Below, piece after piece: positions 5,390 through 12,193 of a DNA stretch of 15,206 nucleotides (position 1 is the stretch's first letter; each line of letters opens with the position of its first letter). The notes below the pieces were generated by a model. The model was not told the origin of the DNA and made no database searches. It worked only from the letters and a program-made list of their open reading frames with translations. This stretch comes from Natronomonas sp. (lineage in GTDB: Archaea > Halobacteriota > Halobacteria > Halobacteriales > Haloarculaceae), in NCBI GenBank assembly GCA_007135435.1, contig SLIW01000494.1:1-15206 (forward strand), read 5' to 3'. Position numbers and translations under genes: made by a program.

Positions 5390-6019
5390 CTACCGGGGCC
5401 GCGCGACAACGCCGAGGTGATCGTCGTGGTACGGCTCCAGCGACCGGGTCTCCAGGACCTCGAAGCCCTCCTCGAGTGCCTCCAGCACCTCGTCGAACAC
5501 CTCGTCCGGGTCTCGGGCGACGTCCTCGCTGCGCGCCTTGACCGCCAGCAGGAGGCGCCCGTCCTCACGGAGGAATCTGCGGTTCGCGAGCGCGACCCGT
5601 GCCTGACCCCTGGTCGCCACGTCCTGGATCACGACGTCGACGGGCTCGACGACGTGGGCGTACGTCTCGGGCTTCCGGGCGTCCTTGAGCAGCGGGAAGA
5701 GGTTCGGGCGGGGCCCGCACACCGCGAGGAGGTCGCGGGCCGGCCGCGCCGCGAACTCGACGGCGTAGGTCGGCCCGGCGAAGTCGGCGACGTGGCTGAC
5801 GGTCGTCCCGGCGGCGGCGCCGAGGTAGAGGACGGTCTCGTCGCCCGCCAGCCCCGTCTCCATGCCCCGTTCGAGCATGGCGCCGAGCTTGGAGCGCCGG
5901 GGGTCCCACCGTCGCCAGTCGCCGTCGGTCGGCTCGCCGGAGACCGGCTCGCCGCGCGTGGCCAGTGACTCGCGCCCGTCGAACTCGCGGCGTTCGACGC
6001 CCGCCGGCAAGGAGGTCAC
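5390..6019 (-). CDS. flpA: Fibrillarin-like rRNA/tRNA 2'-O-methyltransferase
   Basis: A 209-residue archaeal fibrillarin, the catalytic subunit of the C/D-box small RNP that 2'-O-methylates rRNA and tRNA at guide-selected positions using S-adenosylmethionine. It shows the short N-terminal domain (VERREFDGRESLATRG, then WRRWDPRRSKLGAML), the SAM-binding loop VLYLGAAAGTTVSHV (about residues 63-77), FAARPARDLL, the motif VDVVIQDVATRGQ and the terminal LEPYHDDHLGVVARPR, all typical of the family. Its GTG start (6019) overlaps the nop5 stop TGA (6016-6018) as GTGA, implying translational coupling. Length and content are normal. It is a partner of Nop5, L7Ae and C/D guide RNAs. Confidence 0.93.
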   Translation of the reverse strand: MTSLPAGVERREFDGRESLATRGEPVSGEPTDGDWRRWDPRRSKLGAMLERGMETGLAGDETVLYLGAAAGTTVSHVADFAGPTYAVEFAARPARDLLAVCGPRPNLFPLLKDARKPETYAHVVEPVDVVIQDVATRGQARVALANRRFLREDGRLLLAVKARSEDVARDPDEVFDEVLEALEEGFEVLETRSLEPYHDDHLGVVARPR

Positions 6020-6942
6020 TCCGCATCACGCGCCTGGATGCGCTCGATCCGATCCTGCAGGTCCGCCTCGAGCTCCGGCTTCAGCTCGCCGGAGTAGTGG
6101 TCGACGCGGGCCGCGATGGCGAGCTTCCCGGCCAGCGCCCGCGCCGCCGATCCGCGCTGGTCCGGGTGGGTCCCCCGGACCGCCTCGTGGGTGTAGATGA
6201 CGCCGTGCTTCGGCGACGGCGCCCGCCCGCGCAGGTGGGCGAACAGCGCCTCCTCGGCGCCGAGGACCTGCACCGTCCCCGATGGCTTCCGGGCGAGCTG
6301 GGCCAGCCCTCCGGCGAGCCCGATCAGCCGGGCCGCGAGCACCGGGCCGGCCAGCGCCGAGAGGTTGGGGGCGACCTCGGGGGCCGTCCGTTCGACGTGC
6401 GCGCGCAGGGCCGCCGCCTCGTCGTCGAGGTCGCGAACGCGGCGGGCCAGCGAGACGACCGGGTCGCGCGTGTCAGCGGCTTCGTCCGCGTCTGCGTCCG
6501 CACCTTCGTCTGTGTCCACGCCTTCGTCTGCGTCTACGTCGGTGTCCGCGCCTGCGTCCAGCTCCTCCGCGAGCTGTCGTGCGTAGGTGACCCCCACACC
6601 GGCGTCCTCGATCGTGCTCCCGGCCCACTCGGCGACCCGCTCGGCGAGCTCGTTCGCCACGCGCTCGCAGTCGTCCATGGCCCGCACGGCGTGGACGAGC
6701 TGCTGGTCGGCTGCCCCCTCCCGCTCGCGGACCTCGCGCCGGCTGGCCGCGACGGTCGCGTCGTGGAGGAGGTCGTAGTACTCGTCCACGGAGTCGGCGA
6801 AGCCGGCCTCGACGGCCAGCCGCGGCCAGTCGGCGGGATCGTCGGCCTGCCCGTCGACGATCGCGGCCGCGGCGGCGTCCACGTCCCCGGGGTCGACGTC
6901 CGCGAACCAGCCCGCTCCCCCGTCGTCGGTTCCGTCGGTCAT
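6016..6942 (-). CDS. Nop5/Nop56-58 family C/D-box RNP scaffold protein
   Basis: A 308-residue protein with the C-terminal Nop domain that bridges fibrillarin and the L7Ae/guide-RNA complex. The diagnostic stretch is NLSALAGPVLAARLIGLAGGLAQLARKPSGTVQVLGAEEALFAHLRGRAPSPKHGVIYTH, then RGSAARALAGKLAIAARVDHYSG, the RNA-binding core. The N-terminal part binds fibrillarin and the middle should be a coiled coil. An insertion of alternating Asp/Ala/Thr/Glu (about residues 127-157) interrupts the region where that coiled coil is expected; it is low-complexity and encoded by short DNA repeats. The ATG at 6942 sits about 26 bases from a TATA-like CTTTACC, indicating a leaderless start. It is the first gene of a two-gene unit with flpA. 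Confidence 0.92.
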   Translation of the reverse strand: MTDGTDDGGAGWFADVDPGDVDAAAAAIVDGQADDPADWPRLAVEAGFADSVDEYYDLLHDATVAASRREVREREGAADQQLVHAVRAMDDCERVANELAERVAEWAGSTIEDAGVGVTYARQLAEELDAGADTDVDADEGVDTDEGADADADEAADTRDPVVSLARRVRDLDDEAAALRAHVERTAPEVAPNLSALAGPVLAARLIGLAGGLAQLARKPSGTVQVLGAEEALFAHLRGRAPSPKHGVIYTHEAVRGTHPDQRGSAARALAGKLAIAARVDHYSGELKPELEADLQDRIERIQARDAE

Positions 6943-6962
6943 CGACGGGTGTACTGCGGCCG

Positions 6963-6974
6963 CCGGTAAAGGCG
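6963..6974 (-). promoter_or_regulatory. TATA-like element of the nop5-flpA unit
   Basis: The minus strand reads CGCCTTTACCGG, centred near 6968, 26 bases from the ATG at 6942. Confidence 0.45.
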
Positions 6975-7049
6975 TTCCCGATACGGCGTCCGAGGGCGCC
7001 GATCGATGGTGATCGCGCGCAGTCGGGGTCGGGTCGCCGGCGATCGTGG

Positions 7050-7940
7050 TCACTCGGTGTCGCCGATCTCGAGGCTGCCCTGCAGCTCGTGCTGAGAGGC
7101 CGGACTGATCGTCACGTCCGCGGCCGAGAGTCGCTCCTTGATGGCCTCGGTGTAGCGAGACGTGATGCGCGGGGCCTCGTGCGGGCGCGGTGCGTCGAGC
7201 CAGTAGTGGACCCGGATGACGACGCCGTCGTCGGCGAGCTCGTCGACGAACGCCTCCGGGGCGGGACGCTCGAGGACGCCGTCGAGGCCCGCCGCGGTTT
7301 CCACGAGGAGACCCTTCACCAGATCCACGTCGTCGTCGTAGCCGACCTCGACGCGGTCGACGATCATGACTCGTCGACGCCCGTACGGGCGGGTGATGGC
7401 CTGCTCGGTGAGGACCGTGTTCGGGATGGTCACGAGCTCGTTCGACGGCGTCCGGACCCGCGTAACGCGGAGCGTGATCGAGAGGACGGTCCCCTCGCCG
7501 TCCTCCCAGACGACGTAGTCGCCGACGTTGAACTCCGGGTCGAGGACGAGCACGAGCCCGCTGAGGAGCGATCCGACGACCTGTTGCCCGGCGACGCCCA
7601 GCGCGAGCGTCAGCGCCGCCAGGACGAGTGCCGACCCGGCCAGGACACCGCCGAACCCGGCGACCCCGGCGCCCACGCCCACGGCGACGACGACCACCAA
7701 CAGCCGTACGTACCGCGAGATCGCCTCCTGGATGGTCGGGTTGTTCCGGTTCCGACGCCTGATCACCCTGGTAACGGCAGGTTCGAAGAGGTACCACCCG
7801 ACGACGAAGGCGGCGACGAACCCGACGAGGAACCAGCCCGCTCGCACCGCCGGCGGCCAGTACTCCGCCAGCCCCCCCGGGCCCACACCGGGCGTCCCGA
7901 CGAGCGACACGAGGACGACCACACACGCCGTTCGGAGCAT
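7050..7940 (-). CDS. MscS-family small-conductance mechanosensitive channel
   Basis: A 296-residue membrane protein. Hydrophobic segments lie at about residues 2-17, 33-53 and 78-97, followed by the pore-lining Gly/Ala-rich helix GVLAGSALVLAALTLALGVAGQQVVGSLLSGLVLVL that is the MscS signature. The beta domain follows directly (FNVGDYVVWEDGEGTVLSITLRVTRVRTPSNELVTIPN), then an alpha-beta cytoplasmic vestibule domain ending in a charged tail. Such channels release solutes during hypo-osmotic shock, relevant to a halophile facing dilution. The ATG at 7940 and a GTG three bases upstream are both possible starts; I see no clear TATA box. Four 27-bp tandem repeats lie 44 bases upstream. The gap to nop5 is 107 bases with a separate nop5 promoter, so they are probably separate units. 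Confidence 0.88.
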   Translation of the reverse strand: MLRTACVVVLVSLVGTPGVGPGGLAEYWPPAVRAGWFLVGFVAAFVVGWYLFEPAVTRVIRRRNRNNPTIQEAISRYVRLLVVVVAVGVGAGVAGFGGVLAGSALVLAALTLALGVAGQQVVGSLLSGLVLVLDPEFNVGDYVVWEDGEGTVLSITLRVTRVRTPSNELVTIPNTVLTEQAITRPYGRRRVMIVDRVEVGYDDDVDLVKGLLVETAAGLDGVLERPAPEAFVDELADDGVVIRVHYWLDAPRPHEAPRITSRYTEAIKERLSAADVTISPASQHELQGSLEIGDTE

Positions 7941-7983
7941 CACCGGGTTCCAGGAGGATCAGGTGGAGGTCGTTGGACGTCGC

Positions 7984-8091
7984 GTATCCCTGGGCCGGCA
8001 GCTCCGTCGAGTATCCCTGGGCCGGCGGCTCCGTCGCGAATCCCGGGGTCTGCGACTCCGTCGCGTATCCCTGGGTCGGCTACTGCGTCGA
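7984..8091. repeat. Four 27-bp tandem repeats upstream of the MscS gene
   Basis: Units start at 7984, 8011, 8038 and 8065, with the common pattern GTATCCCTGGGCCGGC followed by about 11 less conserved bases ending in CGTCGA or CGTCGC. Unit 3 is the most diverged. They lie between genes on the same strand, and no convincing gene covers them, although the 27-base length keeps frames open on both strands. Confidence 0.8.
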
Positions 8092-8210
8092 TCATCGATG
8101 GTGGGCGAACGTGGACGTGCACCGGGGGTCGGACGCCGACGGGCTCGCGGTACTGCAGGGGGTCGGTGGGGTGACCGACGACGTGATGCCGACTCCGGCG
8201 GGAACACCGA

Positions 8211-8522
8211 CTAGTCGACCTGCGGGCCCGCGTGCGCCCGCCCGAACTCGAAGGGGTTCGGATCCTCGTGGTAGGCGATGGCCGTCGGATGCCGCCACGG
8301 CGTCGGCAGGTCGGCCGTCTCGATGACGCAGACGTCGTACATCTCGCGCTTGATGGCGATCGCCGGGAGCTCGAGGAAGTCGAGGTCCTCGACCTCCTCG
8401 CCGCAGGCCGGACAGGGGCCACCGGTCCGGAGCGGCACGGATCCCGCCACGTCGACGTCGGGATCGGTCCTCGACGGTCTGGAGCCGGCCTCGTCCCGAT
8501 CTGCTGGCGATGACATGGACAC
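8211..8522 (-). CDS. Small CPxC-containing protein, unknown function
   Basis: A 103-residue soluble protein. The acidic, low-complexity N-terminus (about 30 residues) is followed by GGPCPACGEEVEDLDFLELPAIAIKREMYDVCVIETADLPTPW. The CPAC pair (about residues 37-40) looks like half of a zinc knuckle; the only further cysteine, in YDVCV, leaves the site incomplete unless it dimerises or uses other ligands. The conserved-looking core FLELPAIAIKREMYDVCVIE suggests a real gene. I do not recognise the family. A purine-rich GGAGGTG lies 5 bases before the ATG at 8522, and GGTTAGTAACC is centred about 30 bases upstream where a TATA box would be expected. The next gene on the same strand, the sulfurtransferase, ends 230 bases upstream. 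Confidence 0.65.
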   Translation of the reverse strand: MSMSSPADRDEAGSRPSRTDPDVDVAGSVPLRTGGPCPACGEEVEDLDFLELPAIAIKREMYDVCVIETADLPTPWRHPTAIAYHEDPNPFEFGRAHAGPQVD

Positions 8523-8547
8523 CTCCGTCGACTCGACCCACCGAATT

Positions 8548-8558
8548 GGTTACTAACC
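8548..8558 (-). promoter_or_regulatory. Palindromic TATA-like element of the CPxC gene
   Basis: GGTTA-C-TAACC on the plus strand (its complement reads GGTTAGTAACC) is a perfect palindrome about 30 bases before the ATG at 8522. It resembles the palindromic TATA-position element of the sulfurtransferase gene. Confidence 0.4.
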
Positions 8559-8752
8559 TCCTAACGTGGACGATCCCCGCTACGTCCGGAGTGATCGATC
8601 GCCGTCACGTGGCGGGGACCGGGGACGTCGGTCCGGCGTCCCACGACCGCGGTGTACGCCAGCGTGGATGAAGACGCGGACGCAGCGATAACTACTGGTA
8701 CATCGTGAGAGGGAAATGATCAGCCAGCCAGGGCTGAGCGATACCGTCCGAG

Positions 8753-9673
8753 TCAGTCGTCGGCCGATGCCACGTCGTCGCCCGTCCCGTCGCCCTCGCC
8801 GTCGCCGAGGGCGATCGGCGCCTTGACCACGTTGCCCCACTCGGTCCAGGAGCCGTCGTAGTTGCGGACCTCCTCGTAGCCGAGGAGCTCGTGGAGCAGG
8901 AACCACTCGATGGCCGACCGCTCGCCCACCCTGCAGTAGGTGATCGTGGACTCCTCGCCCGTCACCCCGGCGTCGGCGAACAGCTCGCGGAGCTCCTCCG
9001 GGGACCTGAACGTCCCGTCGTCGTCCAGCAGCGTCGGCACCGGCACGTTGGTCGCGCCCGGGATGTGGCCGGCGCGCTGGGCGGTCTCGTCGAGGCCTTC
9101 TGGCGCGAGCTTCTCGCCGGTGAACTCCTCGGGAGAGCGCACGTCGACCAGCGGGAGCCCCTCGTCGACCGCCTGCCGGACGTCGTCGCGGTAGGCTCGG
9201 ATCGACTCGAACGGTCCGCGCGCGTGGTACTCGACCTCCGGGTAGTCGGGGACCGCAGTCTCCAGGGGATAGTCGTTGGCCACCCAGTAGGGCTTCCCGC
9301 CGTCGAGCACCCGGATGTCCTCGTGGCCGTAGTAGCGGTACTCCCAGTAGGCGAACAGCGCGAACCAGTTGGGGATGCGCCCGCCGCCGTAGATGACGAT
9401 CGTCGTCTCCTCGGAGATGCCGGCCTCGCCGTTGAGTCGCTCGAACGCCTCCTTCGAGAGGAGGTCGCGGGTCCTCCGGTCGGTCAGGTCCTCCTCCCAG
9501 TCGAAGAAGATCGCGCCGGGGACGTGCCCCGCCTCGTAGGGGGTGTACGCGGAGTCGTCGGTCACGGTCGGGTTGTTCACCTCGACGAGTCGGTAGTCGG
9601 GATCGTCGCCCGCGAACCGCTCGAGGTTCGCCTCGAGCCAGTCCGCGTCGACGATGACGTCTGTGTCTGTCAT
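8753..9673 (-). CDS. Tandem-rhodanese sulfurtransferase (thiosulfate/3-mercaptopyruvate type)
   Basis: A 306-residue protein with two rhodanese domains. The N-terminal domain contains the landmarks YEAGHVPGAIFFDW and IVIYGGGRIPNWFA, where glycines occupy the catalytic loop, so it is inactive as usual for this class. The C-terminal domain carries LPLVDVRSPEEFTGE, RAGHIPGATNVPV and the active loop TYCRVGERS, with the persulfide-forming Cys at residue 247. It ends in an acidic tail. It moves sulfane sulfur from thiosulfate or mercaptopyruvate to cyanide or cellular acceptors; the physiological substrate cannot be read from the sequence. The start is supported by the palindromic TATA-position element at 9699-9712. 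It is divergent from the transglutaminase-like gene and probably monocistronic. Confidence 0.9.
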   Translation of the reverse strand: MTDTDVIVDADWLEANLERFAGDDPDYRLVEVNNPTVTDDSAYTPYEAGHVPGAIFFDWEEDLTDRRTRDLLSKEAFERLNGEAGISEETTIVIYGGGRIPNWFALFAYWEYRYYGHEDIRVLDGGKPYWVANDYPLETAVPDYPEVEYHARGPFESIRAYRDDVRQAVDEGLPLVDVRSPEEFTGEKLAPEGLDETAQRAGHIPGATNVPVPTLLDDDGTFRSPEELRELFADAGVTGEESTITYCRVGERSAIEWFLLHELLGYEEVRNYDGSWTEWGNVVKAPIALGDGEGDGTGDDVASADD

Positions 9674-9698
9674 GCGACGTCCGCCCCTTGCCCCGACG

Positions 9699-9712
9699 CG
9701 GGGTTAACCCCG
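9699..9712 (-). promoter_or_regulatory. Palindromic TATA-position element of the sulfurtransferase gene
   Basis: CGGGGTTAACCCCG is a perfect 14-base palindrome centred near 9705, about 32 bases before the ATG at 9673. It could be both the weak TATA box and a regulator site. Confidence 0.5.
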
Positions 9713-9947
9713 TCCACCGCGGCCAGCCCGGCCGTCGCTACCGGTCGGCGGTGAGAACGGCCGGGACCACCGACGCCCCGACCGCCCCCGTGCCCGGTAC
9801 CGGCGACGGTTGCCGGTAACCCCGTGAATTCGGTGACGGCTGTCCGCGGCTCCTCCGACCGGACGCACCAGTGGATCGACCCGTGGCGCGCGCCGACCGT
9901 GTACGGACGTCTACCAGAGTCCGTTAAGTCGTTTCTACCACAACAGA

Positions 9948-9958
9948 AAGCTTATCTT
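9948..9958 (+). promoter_or_regulatory. TATA box of the transglutaminase-like gene
   Basis: AAGCTTATCTT, centred near 9954, predicts transcription from about 9981 and a leader of about 40 bases before the ATG at 10020, longer than for most genes in the window. Confidence 0.5.
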
Positions 9959-10019
9959 ACGGTACCAGTTCTCTCTTCCAACCGCGGGCGCCGGGGGGCG
10001 CGCTCGCACGCCACGCGAC

Positions 10020-11387
10020 ATGGACAGACGACAGTTCCTGGGCGTCACGACGGCGGGTATGGGTATCATACTAGGGGGTAGCACCCTCTCGTTCGTCCGC
10101 CGCAACCTCGGGATCGGACCTGGGACCGGGGTCGTCGCCCCCGACCCGCGAACGGCGTCTCCACCGCGAGCGACCACGCTGTGGGGACGGGTCGAGGACG
10201 TCGACGGCACCTCCGTGACCATCGAACTCACCCCCCGCGAGGCGTCGGTCGACGGGCGGCTGGTGGTCCGGAGACGAGGGTATCCGGCCGGCGAGATTCT
10301 AAACGAAGCGGTGAGCGATCCGTTCGGCCTGCGTCGGTCGACGAGCGAGCCGATAGAGGTGGTGGTCGACGTCCCCCGTATGCCGGCGAGGAGCGGTCCC
10401 TGGTTCTACGAGTGCCTCCTCCAGCGCCGTGGCACGGACGAACTCGCGTTCGTCTGCGAGTCCGCGCCCTTCCGGTGGAGCGGGCGACGGGCGGCTGTCC
10501 CACGTGCCGCCGACAGGGTCGTCGACGATCCCCCATCGATCAAACACGACCGCTTCGAACGCCGGCTCTCGAGGAACGACTACGTCGTCGCGTACGCGTG
10601 GCGGGACTCGACCCCGACCCGGTGGTCGCTCACCCACCGGCTCCGCCGGTCGGTCCACGAGGCCGCCGTCGACCGGGAGCGGGGGTACGTACAGACCTTC
10701 GAGGAGTCGCTCTCGAGCCCGGTCGTCCGCCGGCTGGCCGACGCCATCGCCACGCGAGCGCGGGACGTGCCCGGCGACGGCCACGGACGGAGCGATGCGG
10801 ACGACGGGCAGGGGAACGACGGTCAGGGGAACGACGGCGGCCGCGGACGGAGCGATGCGGACGACCGACGGGAGAACGTCGACGAAGGTTCTGGCCTCGG
10901 GCGGGGCCGCGACACGTCCATCTCCCCCGCCGAGCGGTTCGACCGGCTGGTCAGGTTCGCCCAGGACATCCGATACGAGCGGGACTTCGAGTCGATGGAC
11001 GTCTACGACTACAACCGGACGGTCGAGGAGACGCTCGTCGACGGCGTCGGCGACTGCAAGGACAAGTCGTTCCTCCTGGCCGGGCTGCTCGCCGCGCCGC
11101 CGCTGTCCTGCGACGTCGTCCTCTGCTTCCAGCCAGCCCACGTCCTCCTCGGTGTCGCCCGCGAGGACGTTCCCGACGGCGTCGAGGTTCACGACACCAT
11201 CGTCCTCGGTGGCCGCGAGTACGTCCCCGTCGACCCCTCGTTCCGCTTCCGGATCGGCGAGTACCCCGACGCCGACGTCACGGCCGCCTACGGGGACGGC
11301 CGGTGGCTCCACGCCGACGCCGGCGCGATCGGCCGAGGGCTCGAACGCAACCTCCGCGACTTCCTCGAGAACGGCGTGCGCAAGTGA
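10020..11387 (+). CDS. Tat-exported transglutaminase-fold protein
   Basis: A 455-residue protein. The N-terminus MDRRQFLGVTTAGMGIILGG is a twin-arginine signal (RRQFLG) with a hydrophobic core, so the folded protein is expected outside the membrane; no lipobox cysteine is seen. The middle (about 50-230) lacks clear motifs. The C-terminal domain has the transglutaminase-like triad: Cys346 in VGDCKDKSFLLAGLL, His374 in PAHVLLGV and Asp405 in VDPSFRFRIGEY. Members of this fold act as thiol hydrolases or amide-transfer enzymes, and the substrate here is unknown. Residues about 256-282 form a Gly/Asp/Arg linker built from duplicated DNA (10784-10865), just before the catalytic domain. It is a single gene, divergent from the sulfurtransferase and convergent with the paa operon. 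Confidence 0.8.
   Translation: MDRRQFLGVTTAGMGIILGGSTLSFVRRNLGIGPGTGVVAPDPRTASPPRATTLWGRVEDVDGTSVTIELTPREASVDGRLVVRRRGYPAGEILNEAVSDPFGLRRSTSEPIEVVVDVPRMPARSGPWFYECLLQRRGTDELAFVCESAPFRWSGRRAAVPRAADRVVDDPPSIKHDRFERRLSRNDYVVAYAWRDSTPTRWSLTHRLRRSVHEAAVDRERGYVQTFEESLSSPVVRRLADAIATRARDVPGDGHGRSDADDGQGNDGQGNDGGRGRSDADDRRENVDEGSGLGRGRDTSISPAERFDRLVRFAQDIRYERDFESMDVYDYNRTVEETLVDGVGDCKDKSFLLAGLLAAPPLSCDVVLCFQPAHVLLGVAREDVPDGVEVHDTIVLGGREYVPVDPSFRFRIGEYPDADVTAAYGDGRWLHADAGAIGRGLERNLRDFLENGVRK
10784..10865 (+). repeat. Nested in-frame repeats encoding a flexible linker
   Basis: An identical 22-base segment occurs at 10784-10805 and 10844-10865 (60 bases apart, in frame, encoding GRSDADD), and between them CAGGGGAACGACGG is repeated 15 bases apart (10809 and 10824). 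Recent duplication by slippage is likely. Confidence 0.8.
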
Positions 11388-11480
11388 TCGACGCGGCTGC
11401 GGGCGTTCACGCGATCTCGGCCCGCTCCGGGCGGACGGGAGTGGGGGACAGGAGCGACCGACCGAGCGGCGCCAGTGCTC

Positions 11481-11651
11481 TCAGCCGAACGCCTCGAAGA
11501 CCTCGCCGCAGTCGTGACAGAAGTGCATCGACCGGCACAGCGACGGGCCCTTCGGGTGTTCGCGCTCGGTGTTCGACGACTCGCAGTAGGGGCAGGTGGC
11601 GGGCTCGTCGTCCGCCTCCACGTCGGTGGAGGGATCGGGGCGGTTCCTCAT
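11481..11651 (-). CDS. PaaD-type C-terminal zinc-ribbon protein (split PaaD)
   Basis: A 56-residue protein, MRNRPDPSTD..., with CPYC (Cys20, Cys23) and CHDC (Cys45, Cys48) forming a four-cysteine zinc ribbon, plus Cys39 in PSLCRS. The pattern CPxC, then a T, then (F/K)G-x-x-x-C-x-x-x, then CxxC, then F is that of the C-terminal zinc ribbon of bacterial PaaD, which sits on the same polypeptide as the DUF59 domain there. Here it is a separate last gene of the operon whose ATG (11649-11651) overlaps the paaD stop TGA (11648-11650) as ATGA. In-frame starts further upstream would overlap paaD more deeply and are not needed. Likely role: working with PaaD in assembling or maturing the epoxidase metal centre; this is inference from gene order. 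Confidence 0.8.
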   Translation of the reverse strand: MRNRPDPSTDVEADDEPATCPYCESSNTEREHPKGPSLCRSMHFCHDCGEVFEAFG

Positions 11652-12193
11652 ACGCTCACCCCGAACTCGCGCAGGTCCGCCTTGCCGGCCTCGGTCACCA
11701 TCTCCAGGCTCCACTCGGGGCTCCAGACGAGCTCGACCTCCGCGGTGTCGACGCCCTCGGCGCGTGCCGCCGCCAGGCGGACGTCCTCCTGGAGGTAGTC
11801 GCGCGCCGGACAGCCGGTGTAGGTCAACGTCATCGTCACCGTCGCGTGGCCGTCCACCACCGAGACGTCGTAGATCAGCCCGAGGTCGACCACCGAGATG
11901 GGCATCTCGGGGTCCTCGACCCCGTAGAGCTGCTCGAAGACCGCGGCCTCGACACCCTCGGCGTCCGCGCCCGTAGCCGGCAGGTCCGCGACCTCGATGC
12001 CCTCTCGGTACTCCGTATAGGTGCAGTAGCTCGGCTCGGACGCCACGGCCTCGAGTGCCGACTCGATCTCGTCCTGGGCCGACTCGATCTCGTCGTCCGC
12101 CGCCTCGATCTCGTCCTGGGCCGTCTCGTCGTCCTCGAGGGCCGTCTCGTCGTCCTCGAGGGCCGCCTCGACGGTCTCGCGGTCGTCAGACAT
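11648..12193 (-). CDS. paaD: PaaD-like protein, DUF59/MIP18 domain with heptad-repeat N-terminus
   Basis: A 181-residue protein. The DUF59 (MIP18/SufT-like) domain spans about 80-180: GVEDPEMPISVVDLGLIYDV, then VTMTLTYTGCPARDYLQEDV with the conserved Cys128, then the final VWSPEWSLEMVTEAG. In bacteria PaaD is needed for phenylacetyl-CoA epoxidase activity and is related to iron-sulfur assembly proteins, hence a maturation role. Residues about 10-45 are five 7-residue units (ALEDDET, ALEDDET, AQDEIEA, ADDEIES, AQDEIES), acidic and capable of a weak coiled coil, encoded by 21-bp repeats. It overlaps paaC by 8 bases and the zinc-ribbon gene by 4, so translation is coupled. It lacks the C-terminal zinc ribbon of the bacterial protein. 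Confidence 0.85.
   Translation of the reverse strand: MSDDRETVEAALEDDETALEDDETAQDEIEAADDEIESAQDEIESALEAVASEPSYCTYTEYREGIEVADLPATGADAEGVEAAVFEQLYGVEDPEMPISVVDLGLIYDVSVVDGHATVTMTLTYTGCPARDYLQEDVRLAAARAEGVDTAEVELVWSPEWSLEMVTEAGKADLREFGVSV
12060..12164 (-). repeat. Five 21-bp tandem repeats in paaD
   Basis: Units start at 12060, 12081, 12102, 12123 and 12144 on the plus strand. The units at 12123 and 12144 are identical, and the units at 12060 and 12102 differ at one base. They encode the heptad repeats of the PaaD N-terminus. Confidence 0.85.

Larger units (their letters stand above)
9674..10019. other. Divergent intergenic region between the sulfurtransferase and transglutaminase-like genes
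   Basis: 346 bases without a convincing gene. Each end carries a promoter-like element (9699-9712 minus, 9948-9958 plus), and between them lie short palindromes such as CCGGTACCGG (9794-9803). An AT-richer patch from about 9921 to 9965 marks the promoter of the plus-strand gene. Confidence 0.6.

Noticed and set aside
4165..5568. 467-codon minus-strand open frame over gshA and flpA
   Set aside because: Arg-rich shadow frame; the gshA frame carries all catalytic motifs.
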